A stretch of DNA of 64,000 bases from Notolepis coatsorum (GCA_963971535.1 OZ020591.1:12431577-12495576); one strand, 5' to 3'; shown: positions 10,461-21,596, numbered from the stretch's first letter. Made by a program: numbers and translations. The notes: a model not told the origin generated them from the sequence alone.

Positions 10461-11482
10461 CAGGGGTCGCCAATTAGATTTGCCCACGGGCCAGATTTTC
10501 CCCAAGCCGTTGCTTCGCGGGCCAGGATCAAAAACAATGGCTAATTTAATATACTGATATTGAAAAAAGACAAACGTTTTTCTCTGGTCTGCATCCCCCC
10601 AACAACCGTGTGCACTGCGCCGCACTGCACTGCACCCACTCTGCAATCCGCCAAACAAAGTTCTCACTCATCCATTCATTCATGAACAGCTCTCAGCTGT
10701 TGCAGATCAGCTTAACAATTGTGTGTATTGCGCCGTACTGTATTGTACCCATTCTGCAATCTGTTAAATAAAGTTTTCATTCATTCATTCATGAACAGCA
10801 GATCAGCTGTTGCAGATCACCGCGGCGGGTGATGAACAGATCAGAAGACAGAATGCATGAAAACACGACTCACCATACCTTGTTTGTTGTTCAGTCCTCC
10901 AAAATCCCTGCTAATGTTTGAAACATGTCACATATCCACTCGCCGCCCTCCAATTCCAGATTGGCGTTGAATGCAGCTACTTTATCTGCCAACTCGAACA
11001 CAGTTGTAATAACAACCATTTCCTCGTTGTTGTTGTCGCCACATATTATGCAGAGAGGACGTCGGCTCGGCACGCAAGAATCACCGACCTGTTGCAATAA
11101 ACCCGTATTTTAAGTATGGCTCCTGTTTATTAAAAGAAGCGTTATATTTCCCTGTTGCATTTCCCTATCCAAAGATGTTTGTTTTGTTTTTGAACACATT
11201 TTGTTACTCGCTCCATCTCGAACGCGGAAGTGAAAGTTCGTTAGGGACTATTCCATTGGTTCTCCCAGTCCACGTGACCATTTCTAGCATTTCAATTGGC
11301 TATAGTGCTATTGATGACTACCGGTAGATAGATACAGCTTCACAATAAAAGACACCCTGGCGTCCCGAGTGAATATTTCCTGCGCGTAAAATAAATATCA
11401 TATTCTCAAAATAATCTGACGGGCCAGAAATTATTGCTGGCGGGCCAATGTCGGCCCGCGGGCCGCCTATTGCCGATCCCTG
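10461..11482. mobile_element. Non-autonomous hAT element in the 72-bp minisatellite
   Basis: TIRs CAGGGGTCGCCAAT and, inward from the right, CAGGGATCGGCAAT, with GGGCCAGA-type subterminal repeats. An exact 8-bp target duplication CTGTAGAG lies at 10453-10460 and 11483-11490. The target is within a unit of the 72-bp minisatellite. No transposase frame is seen. It carries a duplicated LINE tail at 10567-10800. Confidence 0.9.
10567..10800 (+). mobile_element. Tandemly duplicated LINE 3' tail, one copy hypermutated
   Basis: Two adjacent copies of the LINE tail also seen at 38400-38500 and 39040-39140. The second copy (10711-10800) matches those tails. The first (10598-10689) differs from it by about 18 T-to-C changes and essentially no other substitution. 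Each copy is followed by a variant of CAGCTGTTGCAGATCA, so the pair probably arose by tandem duplication inside the hAT element. Confidence 0.75.
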
Positions 11483-12054
11483 CTGTAGAGTAACGTCTAG
11501 AGTCTGTGTGAAAGCCTGTGTGTATCCTAGCTGTCACAGAGAGATGCAGTAGCTACCGTACCCAGGGGTGTAAAGTACTTGAGTAATTGTACTTTTACTC
11601 AATTACATTTCAGAGAAGAAAAAAAAAGTTTACTCCTTACATTTAAAATGCAGACCTACAAAGTACAAAGTACAAATCTCGCAGGTCCAACAATTTAAAT
11701 TAAAATTGTATTTGTTTCTCTGGCCGAACTAACGTTAACGTTATTAACTTATTAATTCTGCGGCCGCACTTTATTTAAAAACAGCCAATCAAATCTCCAT
11801 CGATGGAAATTTAACCCGCCCATACCCACCATGCTGATTGGTCCTTGTGTGAGTGTATGCTTGGTTTCATTCCAGCCTTGCCTAAACACCAGCTGATGAT
11901 TTCACTAACTGGCTCACCTCTTCAACTAACTCACCTGGTGCAATGTGTAGTTAAAATGAAAACTTGGCCCACGATGGAATGAGTTTGAGACCCCTGGGCC
12001 CTCATTTATCAATGGTGCGTACGCACAGATATCTGCGTAACCCGTGCGTACGAT

Positions 12055-12554
12055 AATTTTTTTTAATATCTTTTTCCCCCTCCTTTTTCCTCCGATTTTC
12101 TCCCATCCCAATGTTAGTCGTTATGCCAATTCCCAATCCCCTTCCTGGTCGCTGCGCACTTACCCCCCACAGTCGGTCTGGGAGAGTGGAGGCTATCACG
12201 TGCTTCCTCCTCCGACAAACGTCTAGCCAATCAACCGCTTCTTTTCACCTGGCAGCGCGGACTCTCACTGAGAGGGCGTAGCGTGTGGAAGGATCACACT
12301 ATCCCACTTAGATCCTATCCGCGCTTAGCAGGCGGCCAGGCGCCCCGACCGAACTGTAGGAGTCGCTGTTTACAACGACCCAGACCCACCCCGCCAGCTT
12401 CTCCCACCCTCTAATACTGCCAATTGTATTAGTGTGAACGGCCAGCCAAGCTGGTGACAACCCCGGAGCTGTGAGCTGGATTCGAACAGGCGAATCCTAG
12501 CGTCTCCGGGGTTGGTGACGAATGCAATCTCCGCTACGCCACCTGACCGCCCTT
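12055..12554 (-). mobile_element. tRNA-derived SINE with intact Pol III boxes
   Basis: Minus-oriented, about 500 bp. The A box TGGCGTAGCGG (12531-12541) and B box GTTCGAATCC (12478-12487) are about 44 bp apart, as in a tRNA. The T-run at 12057-12064 is the A-rich tail. The target duplication CGTACGAT is at 12047-12054 and 12555-12562. It is the most complete of the three copies of this family here. Confidence 0.88.
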
Positions 12555-13075
12555 CGTACGATCATTTCTAAGCAAAGTGTGGGACTTATCAATTTGAATG
12601 TGTGCTTGACTTTGTGCATATATTTACGCACAGCTCAGGGCATGCGTACCTGCCGCCCAGCGGTAGAATATGAAGACTGCAGTCTGCAGCACGGAAATAA
12701 GCTTTCGTGCATTACACTGCCGTGTTCTGTATGACCCGTAATTCATTATAGTTCATTGTAAAATAGCGACAGTAGTGTAATTATAACGGGCTCACGCGCA
12801 AACAAGAGGTTGGCCTGCTTGTTTGGCACGGGGGGGCAGACGCAGAACACCCACCTCCAAACGCGATTAAATATTGTTTAAAATAAAAAGCTAAATACTA
12901 TTATTTTGTGTGTCATGTTTCCAAATAAGATTGGTCACAACGAAATGCTTTCTACTTCAATTTGTTGGTTAGAATAGATGACCTCCGTTGAAACTTCACT
13001 GAGACTAAGACATCTATTTGTGAGCTCCCGCACAGACGTGATAATAATAATAATAGCTTCATTTTCTATAGCGCC

Positions 13076-14322
13076 TGTAACTGAGGGGTACAATTCCCTG
13101 ACTGTATTAATCAAGTACTGATATCATTAATCACTACCGACTTGTACATTACTGGCCAATACCGTACAAAGGTATTCTAGATGACAACACTCGCACAATA
13201 ACAGGGTTTTCCACACAGAATACTAGTTTACAATATTTATTACATAAAAGGGATTGTTTACAGTACTTAGATTGCGCTTATCAGGCAAAGAATGTGCAGT
13301 CAAATCAATAGTGAATATTAAGGTAATTAGATCTGGTTATTCTGGGAAAGGGTGTACTACCGGTTGTAAGCCAGCAGAGGGAGGCAAAGCTCTAGGCAAG
13401 TCAATAGTTCACGGGGGCGATGTCCCTTGGAGCAGCGGGGAAACAGTGGTGATCCCAGGGTGCGCTCCGCGCAGATGAGAGCCGTCGAGCCTCTGTTACG
13501 ACAGAGACAGGCTTGAGTGATGGTCTCACGGGCAGGTGTAAATCCCACAGTAGCAGTGGGGTAGGCGGTTCTCTGTTCCAGCAGCTTGGTCAAAGCAATG
13601 AAGAAGAATAATCCTTGCCCGGAGAGTGGCACTGCCGGTGGGGTGTAAGTCCTCCGTGGTGCTGCTGCTGCTCCGGTGTAAATCCTCCGTGTTGCGCTGT
13701 AGTGCGCGGTGGTTCAGAGTTGAACTTGACGTTAGTCTCTCCTATTTGCACGCGGCTATAAGTGCTCTGTATAGACGCACAATTACTCCCTTCACGTGGT
13801 CTTTGACTCGTAATGAAGGCTTTTACTAGTAAATAGCGAACGGTACCTTGAACAAAGGTATTAGGATAACACGATTCTATCTTGGGCGATACGAGCCCTG
13901 CTATACCGCACGTTACGTAGTGGGTAAGGCTTTACTTGGTAACTGAACCAGACTGAACTGAAGGCGAACTGAAGAGGAACTGCAAGGGGGGTTCTGTATT
14001 CTTGCGCCATATTTATATCCACGGCGGACAAATAGTGCCTATCTCATTTCTGTCGCCTCTCGGTCTCGTAGCCGTGGGCGAAAGCGGGCATGTTTGGGCG
14101 AGTCCGAGGCGGTAGCTTTCAAGTCCGCTCGAGGGGGCAAGGCTTTACTCGGTACCTGGCGCCAGGGGAATGAATATTATGGTCTGTCCTGCTAGACTAA
14201 AGGGATATTCAGTGCATATTGTACAAGGAATATACAAGGGATATCAAACGATATGCAGATATTATACATGGGATCTCAGGCAATAAAACTATATATTCGG
14301 TTTAATCTGACCCTTTGTAACA
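13076..14322 (-). repeat. BEL 3' LTR
   Basis: Begins TGTAACTGAGGGG and ends CCCTTTGTAACA on the plus strand, giving TG..CA ends in element orientation. Apparently identical to the copy at 17831-19075. Confidence 0.92.
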
Positions 14323-14334
14323 GCCGCCCCCTAA
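14323..14334 (-). other. BEL polypurine tract
   Basis: Purine-rich TTAGGGGGCGGC immediately before the 3' LTR on the minus strand, the expected plus-strand primer site. Confidence 0.5.
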
Positions 14335-14421
14335 TTAGTCCCACCTAATTAGCTAAGCAGGGACAGATTAACCGCACTGTCCACCACTCAATGTCTGTGA
14401 GGGGTCGGTCAGTTCACAAAG

Positions 14422-14613
14422 TCAGGGGTCATGGTCGTCATTAGGCAAGTCGGGGAGCCTTGGCGGCTCGATCAGCCTCGCCACGGGTCGATTGTAGATC
14501 CGCCCTTGGCCGAGCACTTCTGCCACTCTGACCTTTCCGTCGGTACCAGTGGTCACCTTGCTTACGCGGCCGGCCGGCCACGCAGCTCGGGGCAGTGACT
14601 GGTCTATGGTCAT
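14422..14613 (-). pseudogene. BEL pol C-terminal remnant (DUF5641-like)
   Basis: 63 codons in a different frame from gag, reading QSLPRAAWPAGRVSKVTTGT, then VRVAEVLGQGRIYNRPVARL and a stop soon after. This is the domain that ends BEL/Pao integrase, placed directly before the 3' LTR. Its position shows that everything between protease and this tail was deleted, with the junction somewhere in about 14620-14870. Confidence 0.75.
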
Positions 14614-17600
14614 GACGGCTAGACGGGATGAAGGGGGGCTTAGGAGGAAGCGGGCCTGAGACTGCTTTGATCTTGGCTTGGCTGTGCTTTCTCCTCCTCC
14701 GTCTGTTTCTCTTGTTCGCTCTGTACCCCGTGTGAGGAGGGGCCGGTCCCGGCCGCCCCGTCAAGGAGTCGCTTGGGGTGCTGGGTTCGAGGTCAGCTAC
14801 GCCTGAAGCGCAGCTGAGGGGGGTGGAGTTCCGAACTCCCTCTGGTACCCACGGTTCTCTCACGGGCCTCTCGCTTAATGTCAATAGCCTCTGCTGTATG
14901 GGGGAGAGGCCGGTGTCTTCTTCTGTGTGTAGGCAGCTAGTGGCTGCTGTTCGGCTGAGAGATTTAGCGAGGGGGCCTTGGAGGGTCCACCCTAGGCGGG
15001 TCTCGACTGCTGCAGGACAGCCTCGGGTTCCGGTATGGACCCGGTCTATCGGGACGATGAGGTCTGCATGGTCGGAGCCTATCAGCAGGGTCGGAGTGGC
15101 GCCGTCTATGAGCGGGATAGGTAGTTGACGCAGGTGCGCACACTTATCCATCAGCTGTGGGATGGGGTAGGTGTACTGTGATAGTCCTATTTCTTGGCTG
15201 GTGAAAGCATTTGTGATCTTGTACCGTCGCTCTGGCTGCCCGCTTGCTGCGATAGTGAAGGAGACATTCTCGCCCTTTATCGTCTTTAAATCTTTTCTTA
15301 TTGTCCGAATCGTCATTTGGTTCTCGCTCCCCCGCAATCCCAGCTGGGCCGCAGCGGACGCGAGCAGAAGGGTCTTCTCTGACCCGTCATCAAGGACGGC
15401 GTAAGTGTCCATGACTTTGTCCCCGTGGCTCAGGAGCACTCTGACCACTTTGAGGAGCACTCGGGGGGTCTCGGTGTGCTGGTCAATGTGGAGCACTCCT
15501 GTCTCGGGTGGTGACGTAGACTCTATATGGCACGAGTCGCACCTTGACTCCCAGTGCCTGCCGTAGCAGTTGGGACAGAAGGGAGCGGTCTGGTGGAACT
15601 TTGGTTCTGGTGCCACCGCCTCGGCGTGGTACATGACCGCGACGGGCCCACTCTGTTGTCCTGGGTGACGCTTGTTGATGTCGTGCAGGACCTCCAGGTG
15701 GGTGCCACCGCACCTGCTGCACTTTTTCTTCAGGTGGCACTCAGCTGCTAGGTGGCTGCGCGCGCAGCGGAAGCAGCGGCGGTGGTCCTTGACCCACTGG
15801 CTCACATCCTCCGTGGTCAGCTTCTTGAAATCCTCGCACTGGTGGAGCCGATGTTCTCCCTCACAGTACTGGCACTCAATCTTCCACTGATCCTCTTTCG
15901 TCGAGGGGGTGTTGTGGTTGGAGTGCTGCGGTACTGACTCTGATTGGTGCATGACAGTCACCGATCTTCTTCCATCATTTATTCTCCTGGTTCCTTCTCT
16001 GGAGCCAGGGGTGCTCCGTCCGAATGTATCTAGCCGTAAGCTGCTGACTTCTCTCGCCAGGAAGTCGGCTAGATCGAGGAGGTTCGGTTCGGGGCCATTA
16101 GGGTCTCGGTGGTCTCTCTGCCGCCTAAAGCGCTCCTGTCGGGCGGGCGGTAGCTTCTCCAAGATCCTCTCTACATTTGAGTTGGCGTATAGTTCATGCC
16201 TACCCTTTTCCCTCTGCGCTCCCAGCATCCCTACCAGGGACTGCACTCTGATGGACAGGTCGTCCAGTGCTCGATTGTCTGTGGCTGGGGGTAGGCGGTC
16301 AATATGCCTTATCTCTTCTATCACGTAATCCCATATACGTCCATATCTCTGGTCCAGCGCTGCAAGGGCCGCTGTGGGTGACTGATACATCGGTGAGCGT
16401 TGGGGGAGAGGCCTCCTAGGCGAGTCTCCTCTGGCGTGTCGTCTTGGGCTGGTACTTGGTGGGTACCGAAGGTCGGGTACCCAGGTGCTGTTCCTCGGGG
16501 CTGGCGGTGCGTCAAACTCACCCGTGAGTTGAGTCGGGGGTTTGTAGCGCAGGGCCTCGGGGCTGACTTCTGGGCTGTACTGGACCTCCTGGTCCTGAGT
16601 ACGTGGCTGCGGGTCGGGGCTGTACTGGGCCTCCTGGGCCAGAGCACGTTGCTGCTGGTCGGCTTGACACCCCTCCTCTTCCTCCTCCTCTTCCTCTGCT
16701 AGGACCTGGAGTAGTCTGTTCAGTCTCTCGGCGTGGTCCGGTTCCGTTACCCGGTTGCTGGGTCTCGTATGGACCGGCTGGGGAGGGGGTTCGGAGACGT
16801 GGACGGGCTCCTCCTGTAGGCGGGGTCCCGGGTCGCTTCGTCGGGTAGGGGAATGTGTCCTAGACCCATGTCTTGACGACCTCTGAGAGCTCCGTGCGGA
16901 GTGAGGGGGTGTCGCCATGGCAACCAGTTTGTCCATCAGCTCCGCCTGCATCCGGTCGCGCTCTGCCTCGCGCCGGGCATGGGCTGCGTCGCGCGCTGCT
17001 TCGCGCTGGGCATTGGCGGCGTCGCGCTGCGCATTGGCGCTGGTCTGGGCAGCGTCGCGCTGTGCGTTGGCGACGTCACGCTGGGCATTGGCGCTGGCAT
17101 GGGCAGCGTGGAGCTGTGCATTTGCGACGTCGGCGCGGCTTCTCTCGATGTTCTCTTCTGTCTGGAGGCGTCTGGTCTCCAGTCTTATTCGGTCGTCCTC
17201 GCTCCTTTGTTGCGCCTGGAAGCGCTCTCGCTCACCTGCGGAATGTTCGCGCTCGCACGTCTGTTGCGCTTGAAGTCGATCGCGTTCGGTGGAGGCTGCC
17301 AGGGTGGCGATGAGTGCTTGCGCCAGCATCTTGTCCGCCTCGCTGGGGGAAGACGCCGTTCGGGGCGATCGGCTCCCGGCAGTACTGGTTGGAGATCCAT
17401 TCTCCTGTTGCGTACCGAGGAGATCCGTCTCCTGGGTGCGCGTCTCTTTAGGGTTGTCTTCCTCCCGGGGCTGATCGGGGACTACTTCTTGGGTAGTGTC
17501 TGGGGGTAAAGTCGTGTCAGTTCCCTCCTGGTCCCCACCGTGAGCTTGGTCAGTTACATTAGAACCCACTAGGGCCTCTGTGGTCGGGGTAACCTGGTTG

Positions 17601-17773
17601 TTAAGGTCAGACATAATTTTACTTTCTACTTTTTCCGCGTTTAACTTCCCTTTAAAGCTAGGTATTGGACTGACAGAGTATGCCTCTAGGTAGGGAGGTG
17701 GCTGTCGTCTGCGCTGCGGGCGATCTAGCTTAGGAGAACCGTTTGTGGAGTGTTCGTCATCGGCCAATTCCAT
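14441..17773 (-). CDS. BEL/Pao gag-protease polyprotein (truncated)
   Basis: 1110 codons starting 57 bp inside the 5' LTR. Residues about 200-275 are a long Ala/Arg/Gln-rich coiled coil with repeated ANAQRDA units. A Glu-rich run follows near 355-365. Zinc-knuckle cysteines (CQYCEGEHRLHQC near 632, CFRCARSHLAAECHLKKKC near 666) mark the nucleic-acid-binding end of gag. The retroviral-type aspartic protease has its active-site motif VLDDGSEKT near residue 793 and a following LIGSD motif, as in the DUF1758 family of BEL elements. After about residue 970 the sequence turns into low-complexity Arg/Pro-rich residues, because the frame runs across the internal deletion into pol sequence in the wrong frame. 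Frames seen on the other strand here are shadows. Confidence 0.88.
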   Translation of the reverse strand: MELADDEHSTNGSPKLDRPQRRRQPPPYLEAYSVSPIPSFKGKLNAEKVESKIMSDLNNQVTPTTEALVGSNVTDQAHGGDQEGTDTTLPPDTTQEVVPDQPREEDNPKETRTQETDLLGTQQENGSPTSTAGSRSPRTASSPSEADKMLAQALIATLAASTERDRLQAQQTCEREHSAGERERFQAQQRSEDDRIRLETRRLQTEENIERSRADVANAQLHAAHASANAQRDVANAQRDAAQTSANAQRDAANAQREAARDAAHARREAERDRMQAELMDKLVAMATPPHSARSSQRSSRHGSRTHSPTRRSDPGPRLQEEPVHVSEPPPQPVHTRPSNRVTEPDHAERLNRLLQVLAEEEEEEEEGCQADQQQRALAQEAQYSPDPQPRTQDQEVQYSPEVSPEALRYKPPTQLTGEFDAPPAPRNSTWVPDLRYPPSTSPRRHARGDSPRRPLPQRSPMYQSPTAALAALDQRYGRIWDYVIEEIRHIDRLPPATDNRALDDLSIRVQSLVGMLGAQREKGRHELYANSNVERILEKLPPARQERFRRQRDHRDPNGPEPNLLDLADFLAREVSSLRLDTFGRSTPGSREGTRRINDGRRSVTVMHQSESVPQHSNHNTPSTKEDQWKIECQYCEGEHRLHQCEDFKKLTTEDVSQWVKDHRRCFRCARSHLAAECHLKKKCSRCGGTHLEVLHDINKRHPGQQSGPVAVMYHAEAVAPEPKFHQTAPFCPNCYGRHWESRCDSCHIESTSPPETGVLHIDQHTETPRVLLKVVRVLLSHGDKVMDTYAVLDDGSEKTLLLASAAAQLGLRGSENQMTIRTIRKDLKTIKGENVSFTIAASGQPERRYKITNAFTSQEIGLSQYTYPIPQLMDKCAHLRQLPIPLIDGATPTLLIGSDHADLIVPIDRVHTGTRGCPAAVETRLGWTLQGPLAKSLSRTAATSCLHTEEDTGLSPIQQRLLTLSERPVREPWVPEGVRNSTPLSCASGVADLEPSTPSDSLTGRPGPAPPHTGYRANKRNRRRRRKHSQAKIKAVSGPLPPKPPFIPSSRHDHRPVTAPSCVAGRPRKQGDHWYRRKGQSGRSARPRADLQSTRGEADRAAKAPRLA

Positions 17774-17815
17774 ATTAATATTATATTAATATTACGCTAA
17801 TTATTATCTCGGCTA

Positions 17816-17826
17816 TCGAAGGACCA
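17816..17826 (-). other. BEL primer binding site (tRNA-Tyr-like)
   Basis: TGGTCCTTCGA on the minus strand starts a few bases after the 5' LTR. From memory it complements the 3' end of eukaryotic tRNA-Tyr (…TCGAAGGACCA). Confidence 0.55.
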
Positions 17827-17830
17827 ATTT

Positions 17831-19075
17831 TAACTGAGGGGTACAATTCCCTGACTGTATTAATCAAGTACTGATATCATTAATCACTACCGACTTGTAC
17901 ATTACTGGCCAATACCGTACAAAGGTATTCTAGATGACAACACTCGCACAATAACAGGGTTTTCCACACAGAATACTAGTTTACAATATTTATTACATAA
18001 AAGGGATTGTTTACAGTACTTAGATTGCGCTTATCAGGCAAAGAATGTGCAGTCAAATCAATAGTGAATATTAAGGTAATTAGATCTGGTTATTCTGGGA
18101 AAGGGTGTACTACCGGTTGTAAGCCAGCAGAGGGAGGCAAAGCTCTAGGCAAGTCAATAGTTCACGGGGGCGATGTCCCTTGGAGCAGCGGGGAAACAGT
18201 GGTGATCCCAGGGTGCGCTCCGCGCAGATGAGAGCCGTCGAGCCTCTGTTACGACAGAGACAGGCTTGAGTGATGGTCTCACGGGCAGGTGTAAATCCCA
18301 CAGTAGCAGTGGGGTAGGCGGTTCTCTGTTCCAGCAGCTTGGTCAAAGCAATGAAGAAGAATAATCCTTGCCCGGAGAGTGGCACTGCCGGTGGGGTGTA
18401 AGTCCTCCGTGGTGCTGCTGCTGCTCCGGTGTAAATCCTCCGTGTTGCGCTGTAGTGCGCGGTGGTTCAGAGTTGAACTTGACGTTAGTCTCTCCTATTT
18501 GCACGCGGCTATAAGTGCTCTGTATAGACGCACAATTACTCCCTTCACGTGGTCTTTGACTCGTAATGAAGGCTTTTACTAGTAAATAGCGAACGGTACC
18601 TTGAACAAAGGTATTAGGATAACACGATTCTATCTTGGGCGATACGAGCCCTGCTATACCGCACGTTACGTAGTGGGTAAGGCTTTACTTGGTAACTGAA
18701 CCAGACTGAACTGAAGGCGAACTGAAGAGGAACTGCAAGGGGGGTTCTGTATTCTTGCGCCATATTTATATCCACGGCGGACAAATAGTGCCTATCTCAT
18801 TTCTGTCGCCTCTCGGTCTCGTAGCCGTGGGCGAAAGCGGGCATGTTTGGGCGAGTCCGAGGCGGTAGCTTTCAAGTCCGCTCGAGGGGGCAAGGCTTTA
18901 CTCGGTACCTGGCGCCAGGGGAATGAATATTATGGTCTGTCCTGCTAGACTAAAGGGATATTCAGTGCATATTGTACAAGGAATATACAAGGGATATCAA
19001 ACGATATGCAGATATTATACATGGGATCTCAGGCAATAAAACTATATATTCGGTTTAATCTGACCCTTTGTAACA
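17831..19075 (-). repeat. BEL 5' LTR
   Basis: The partner LTR, 1245 bp after allowing for two terminal bases at the internal junction. It ends CTTTGTAACA next to the target duplication GCGCC. Confidence 0.92.
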
Positions 19076-19091
19076 GCGCCTTTCAAGTGAC

Positions 19092-19245
19092 ACCGGCTCA
19101 GTGGCCTCGTGGGTAGAGTATCCGCCCTGAGTTCGGGAGGCTGGGAGTTCAAGCCCCGGCCGAGTCATACCAAAGACTATTTAAAAATGGTACCCATAGC
19201 CTCCCTGCTTGACACTCCGCATCAAGGGTTGGTTTGGGGGGAAGT
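19092..19245 (+). mobile_element. tRNA-derived SINE fragment
   Basis: A tRNA-like head with an A-box-like TGGCCTCGTGGGTAGAG and B box GAGTTCAAGCC, followed by ATACCAAAGACTATTTAAAA and CCTCCCTGCTTGACACTC, a body I recognise as a common fish SINE. The 3' end is not defined. Unrelated to the SINE at 12055-12554. Confidence 0.6.
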
Positions 19246-20478
19246 CCTTGCGACATACTAGCGTCATGTCCAAGGGGTGTACTTGTACATCAAGCTGCCT
19301 CACGCTACGGAAACAGGAGATAGGCTCCTGCCCCATGTGCCGTTACGGCTCGAGAACCATTGGTTCTCAAAGGCAACTTCTTCTTTCAAGAGACCGTTTA
19401 CATAGGGGGGGAAATAACAAACATAGTGGACAGACACAACATATAAATATAATGATGGAATTCAAGTTTGTGTTTTTATTGATCACATAGGCAGGCTATA
19501 CATAGGCTACATGGCAGTGAGATTCATTGTTCTACTCTCGTATTATTGTTATAGTATATGCTATTGTCAAGAAGGAAGTACATTATTTTCAATCGTGGCT
19601 TTAATTCGTATAGCCGAGAAGCAGTCTCCTATCAGCTTCATTAATCCCGACCCATCTCAGCCACAGCATAACTGGACCGGCTATGGAAACAAATCATAAA
19701 TAGACTACTGTAAATAAAATAGCCTAGGATAGGCTATAGCAGGGGTTCCCAACCTTTATTCCCCAGAGCCCCACGATTCCTTGGAGACATAGGAATATGA
19801 TATGATATAAAGGTATACTGGTCCGTCAGCGAGGAGATAGCCCACAGCGGATAGCCATTAAATGCCATTTGAGAATATAGGCTATTAAGGCAAAACGACG
19901 GCCTATAGCTTATACATATTATTTAATGTTTTCATAAGCGTAAAGATACAAGGACAACAGTTATATTAACGATCAAGTTAGTTTACTGTATGCAGGCGCG
20001 GGGCTCCGTGTGACATGTCTGTGCCATGCTGCGTTATGCGCAAATTACTGTTGCATAATGTAGGCTATGCATATATAATTTATATAGGCTATACCTAATA
20101 CCGACATCAAAATAGATTGCATGCCTCTACAAATCATATTAAACCATGCAGGTAGAACATTTACAGAAAATCCGTCGCGATTTGGAATCAAATTGACGGG
20201 GAACTTTAATCCCTGGATAATCGAACTTTAAAAGAACGAAGCGAAAAAGGGCATTCATATTCCAGCATGGTTATTATTAATGACACCAACGCCAAACAGT
20301 GGTTAACGGTCTTTATTAGTGTTTGCGCTGCCCAGGCAGCAATGGTCTTTAGGAAGTTAATAGATATCATATCCGACTGTTTCCGACATCACCGTGTACA
20401 TGTCTGTCAGCCTGTCGCGTATTTCTCCCAGGCGTTCGCTCGGTTTAGTCCACTTTTCCACATTTCATGTGGGTGTTT
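19246..20478. other. Interior of TIR element, mostly unassigned
   Basis: CAGGGGTTCCCAACCTTTAT at 19741 looks like one hAT-type terminus, but no matching right end was found. The rest shows no coding frame of note. Confidence 0.3.
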
Positions 20479-20668
20479 CATTACCGTATATGGTTAATTA
20501 CGGGCGGTGCTATATGCAAATACGTAAAACCGTGCACGAGCGTGGAGCGTAGATCAAGTGATATTTATCATTACCGTATATGGTTAATTACGGGCGGTTC
20601 TATATGCAAATACGTAAAACCGTGCACAAGCGTGGAGCGTAGATCAAGTGATATTTATCAACACAGAG
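20479..20668. repeat. Two-copy tandem repeat, 100-bp unit
   Basis: CATTACCGTATATGGTTAAT recurs at 20479 and 20579 with only two or three differences in the following 90 bp. Confidence 0.9.
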
Positions 20669-20757
20669 TACTTGCAGGTGTGCGTGGGACACGTCTACGC
20701 ACGTGTGATAAATCCAGATTTTTCTGTACGTACACACATTATAAATTTTGTGCTTAA

Positions 20758-21596
20758 CACTTTGAATGCCAGCCACACGTTTTGTCGTTAGTTCATGCCG
20801 ACCGCTGAGTGCCCGCCAACGCTATATAGCGTTTGTTTGTCGTATTTCTTTTTATTGGCGATTTGAATTCATATTTCATCAATCGAGCCTCAGGTTAGTG
20901 TTTCAGACTCTCTCTTAGCTCAATTGGGAAGATACCGCCCCCTATCGTCTCTCCCTGTGTAACTGCACCCCATTACTTTAGACTGATGAAGGGGGGGGGG
21001 GGGGGGGGGGGGGGGCAGTTTCCTCATTTTACTTTTCCGTCAAGCCAATTGAAGAATCCATTGTGATCGCCGGCCCGGAAAACGCATGGATTATGTATTT
21101 ACAGTAGCCAACACTGAATCAATAAACGCGATCGATATTTGGAATGGCGATCAGGAATTGGAATAATCTTTTTGGATAATATCTGATCTGAGGTAAGGAA
21201 TTTATTTTACCATTCTTAGAATAATCAGAGCTATTTGCGTGCATAAGTACACATATACTATCGATAATCTAGCGTTTATTTGAAAACGATTCATAAATAG
21301 GCAGAAAAATGACAACGTTTTTGTGTATGCCAGAATATTCCAGTAAATGCCGTTTATCACGGAATCTTTATATTTTCCTTGAAAACGAGGGCTTTTCAAA
21401 ATGCTATAAAACGGAAATGAAGCGATTAAAAAACAATCCGTTTCAACAATGTTGACTGCAAACAAGTCATTGATAAACGACGGGCAGATTAGACACATAA
21501 TTTAAGACAGAGATTATGCGTTCACAACGCTATCATTGAAGTGGGTGGTGGCATTTAACGGGGGTAAGGCGCACCGCATGGCTGGTAATCTAAGTG
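20758..21596. mobile_element. piggyBac-like MITE
   Basis: TTAA occurs on both sides (20754-20757, 21597-21600). The ends are CACTTTGAATGCCAGCC and, inward from the right, CACTTAGATTACCAGCC. TTAA targeting is characteristic of piggyBac. There is no transposase frame. It contains a pure G run of about 24 at 20992-21015. Confidence 0.75.

Larger units (their letters stand above)
13076..19075 (-). mobile_element. BEL/Pao LTR retrotransposon, pol-deleted
   Basis: Exactly 6000 bp with a 5-bp target duplication GCGCC at 13071-13075 and 19076-19080. The LTRs are 13076-14322 and 17831-19075 and correspond at a constant offset of 4753. Open frames through the two are identical, so the insertion is young. 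The internal 3.5 kb encodes gag-protease on the minus strand and then jumps to the extreme C-terminus of pol. Reverse transcriptase, RNase H and the integrase core are absent. Such an element could only move with enzymes supplied in trans. Confidence 0.92.

Noticed and set aside
16400..17509. Several plus-strand frames (up to 202 codons) over the BEL gag region
   Set aside because: Antisense shadows of the gag-protease frame.
19120..19170. Functional tRNA gene
   Set aside because: Only A- and B-box-like motifs with no foldable acceptor stem and a SINE body following; a SINE head.
20992..21015. Poly-G run as a regulatory G-quadruplex
   Set aside because: A single homopolymer in a MITE; length may be a sequencing artefact and no context suggests function.
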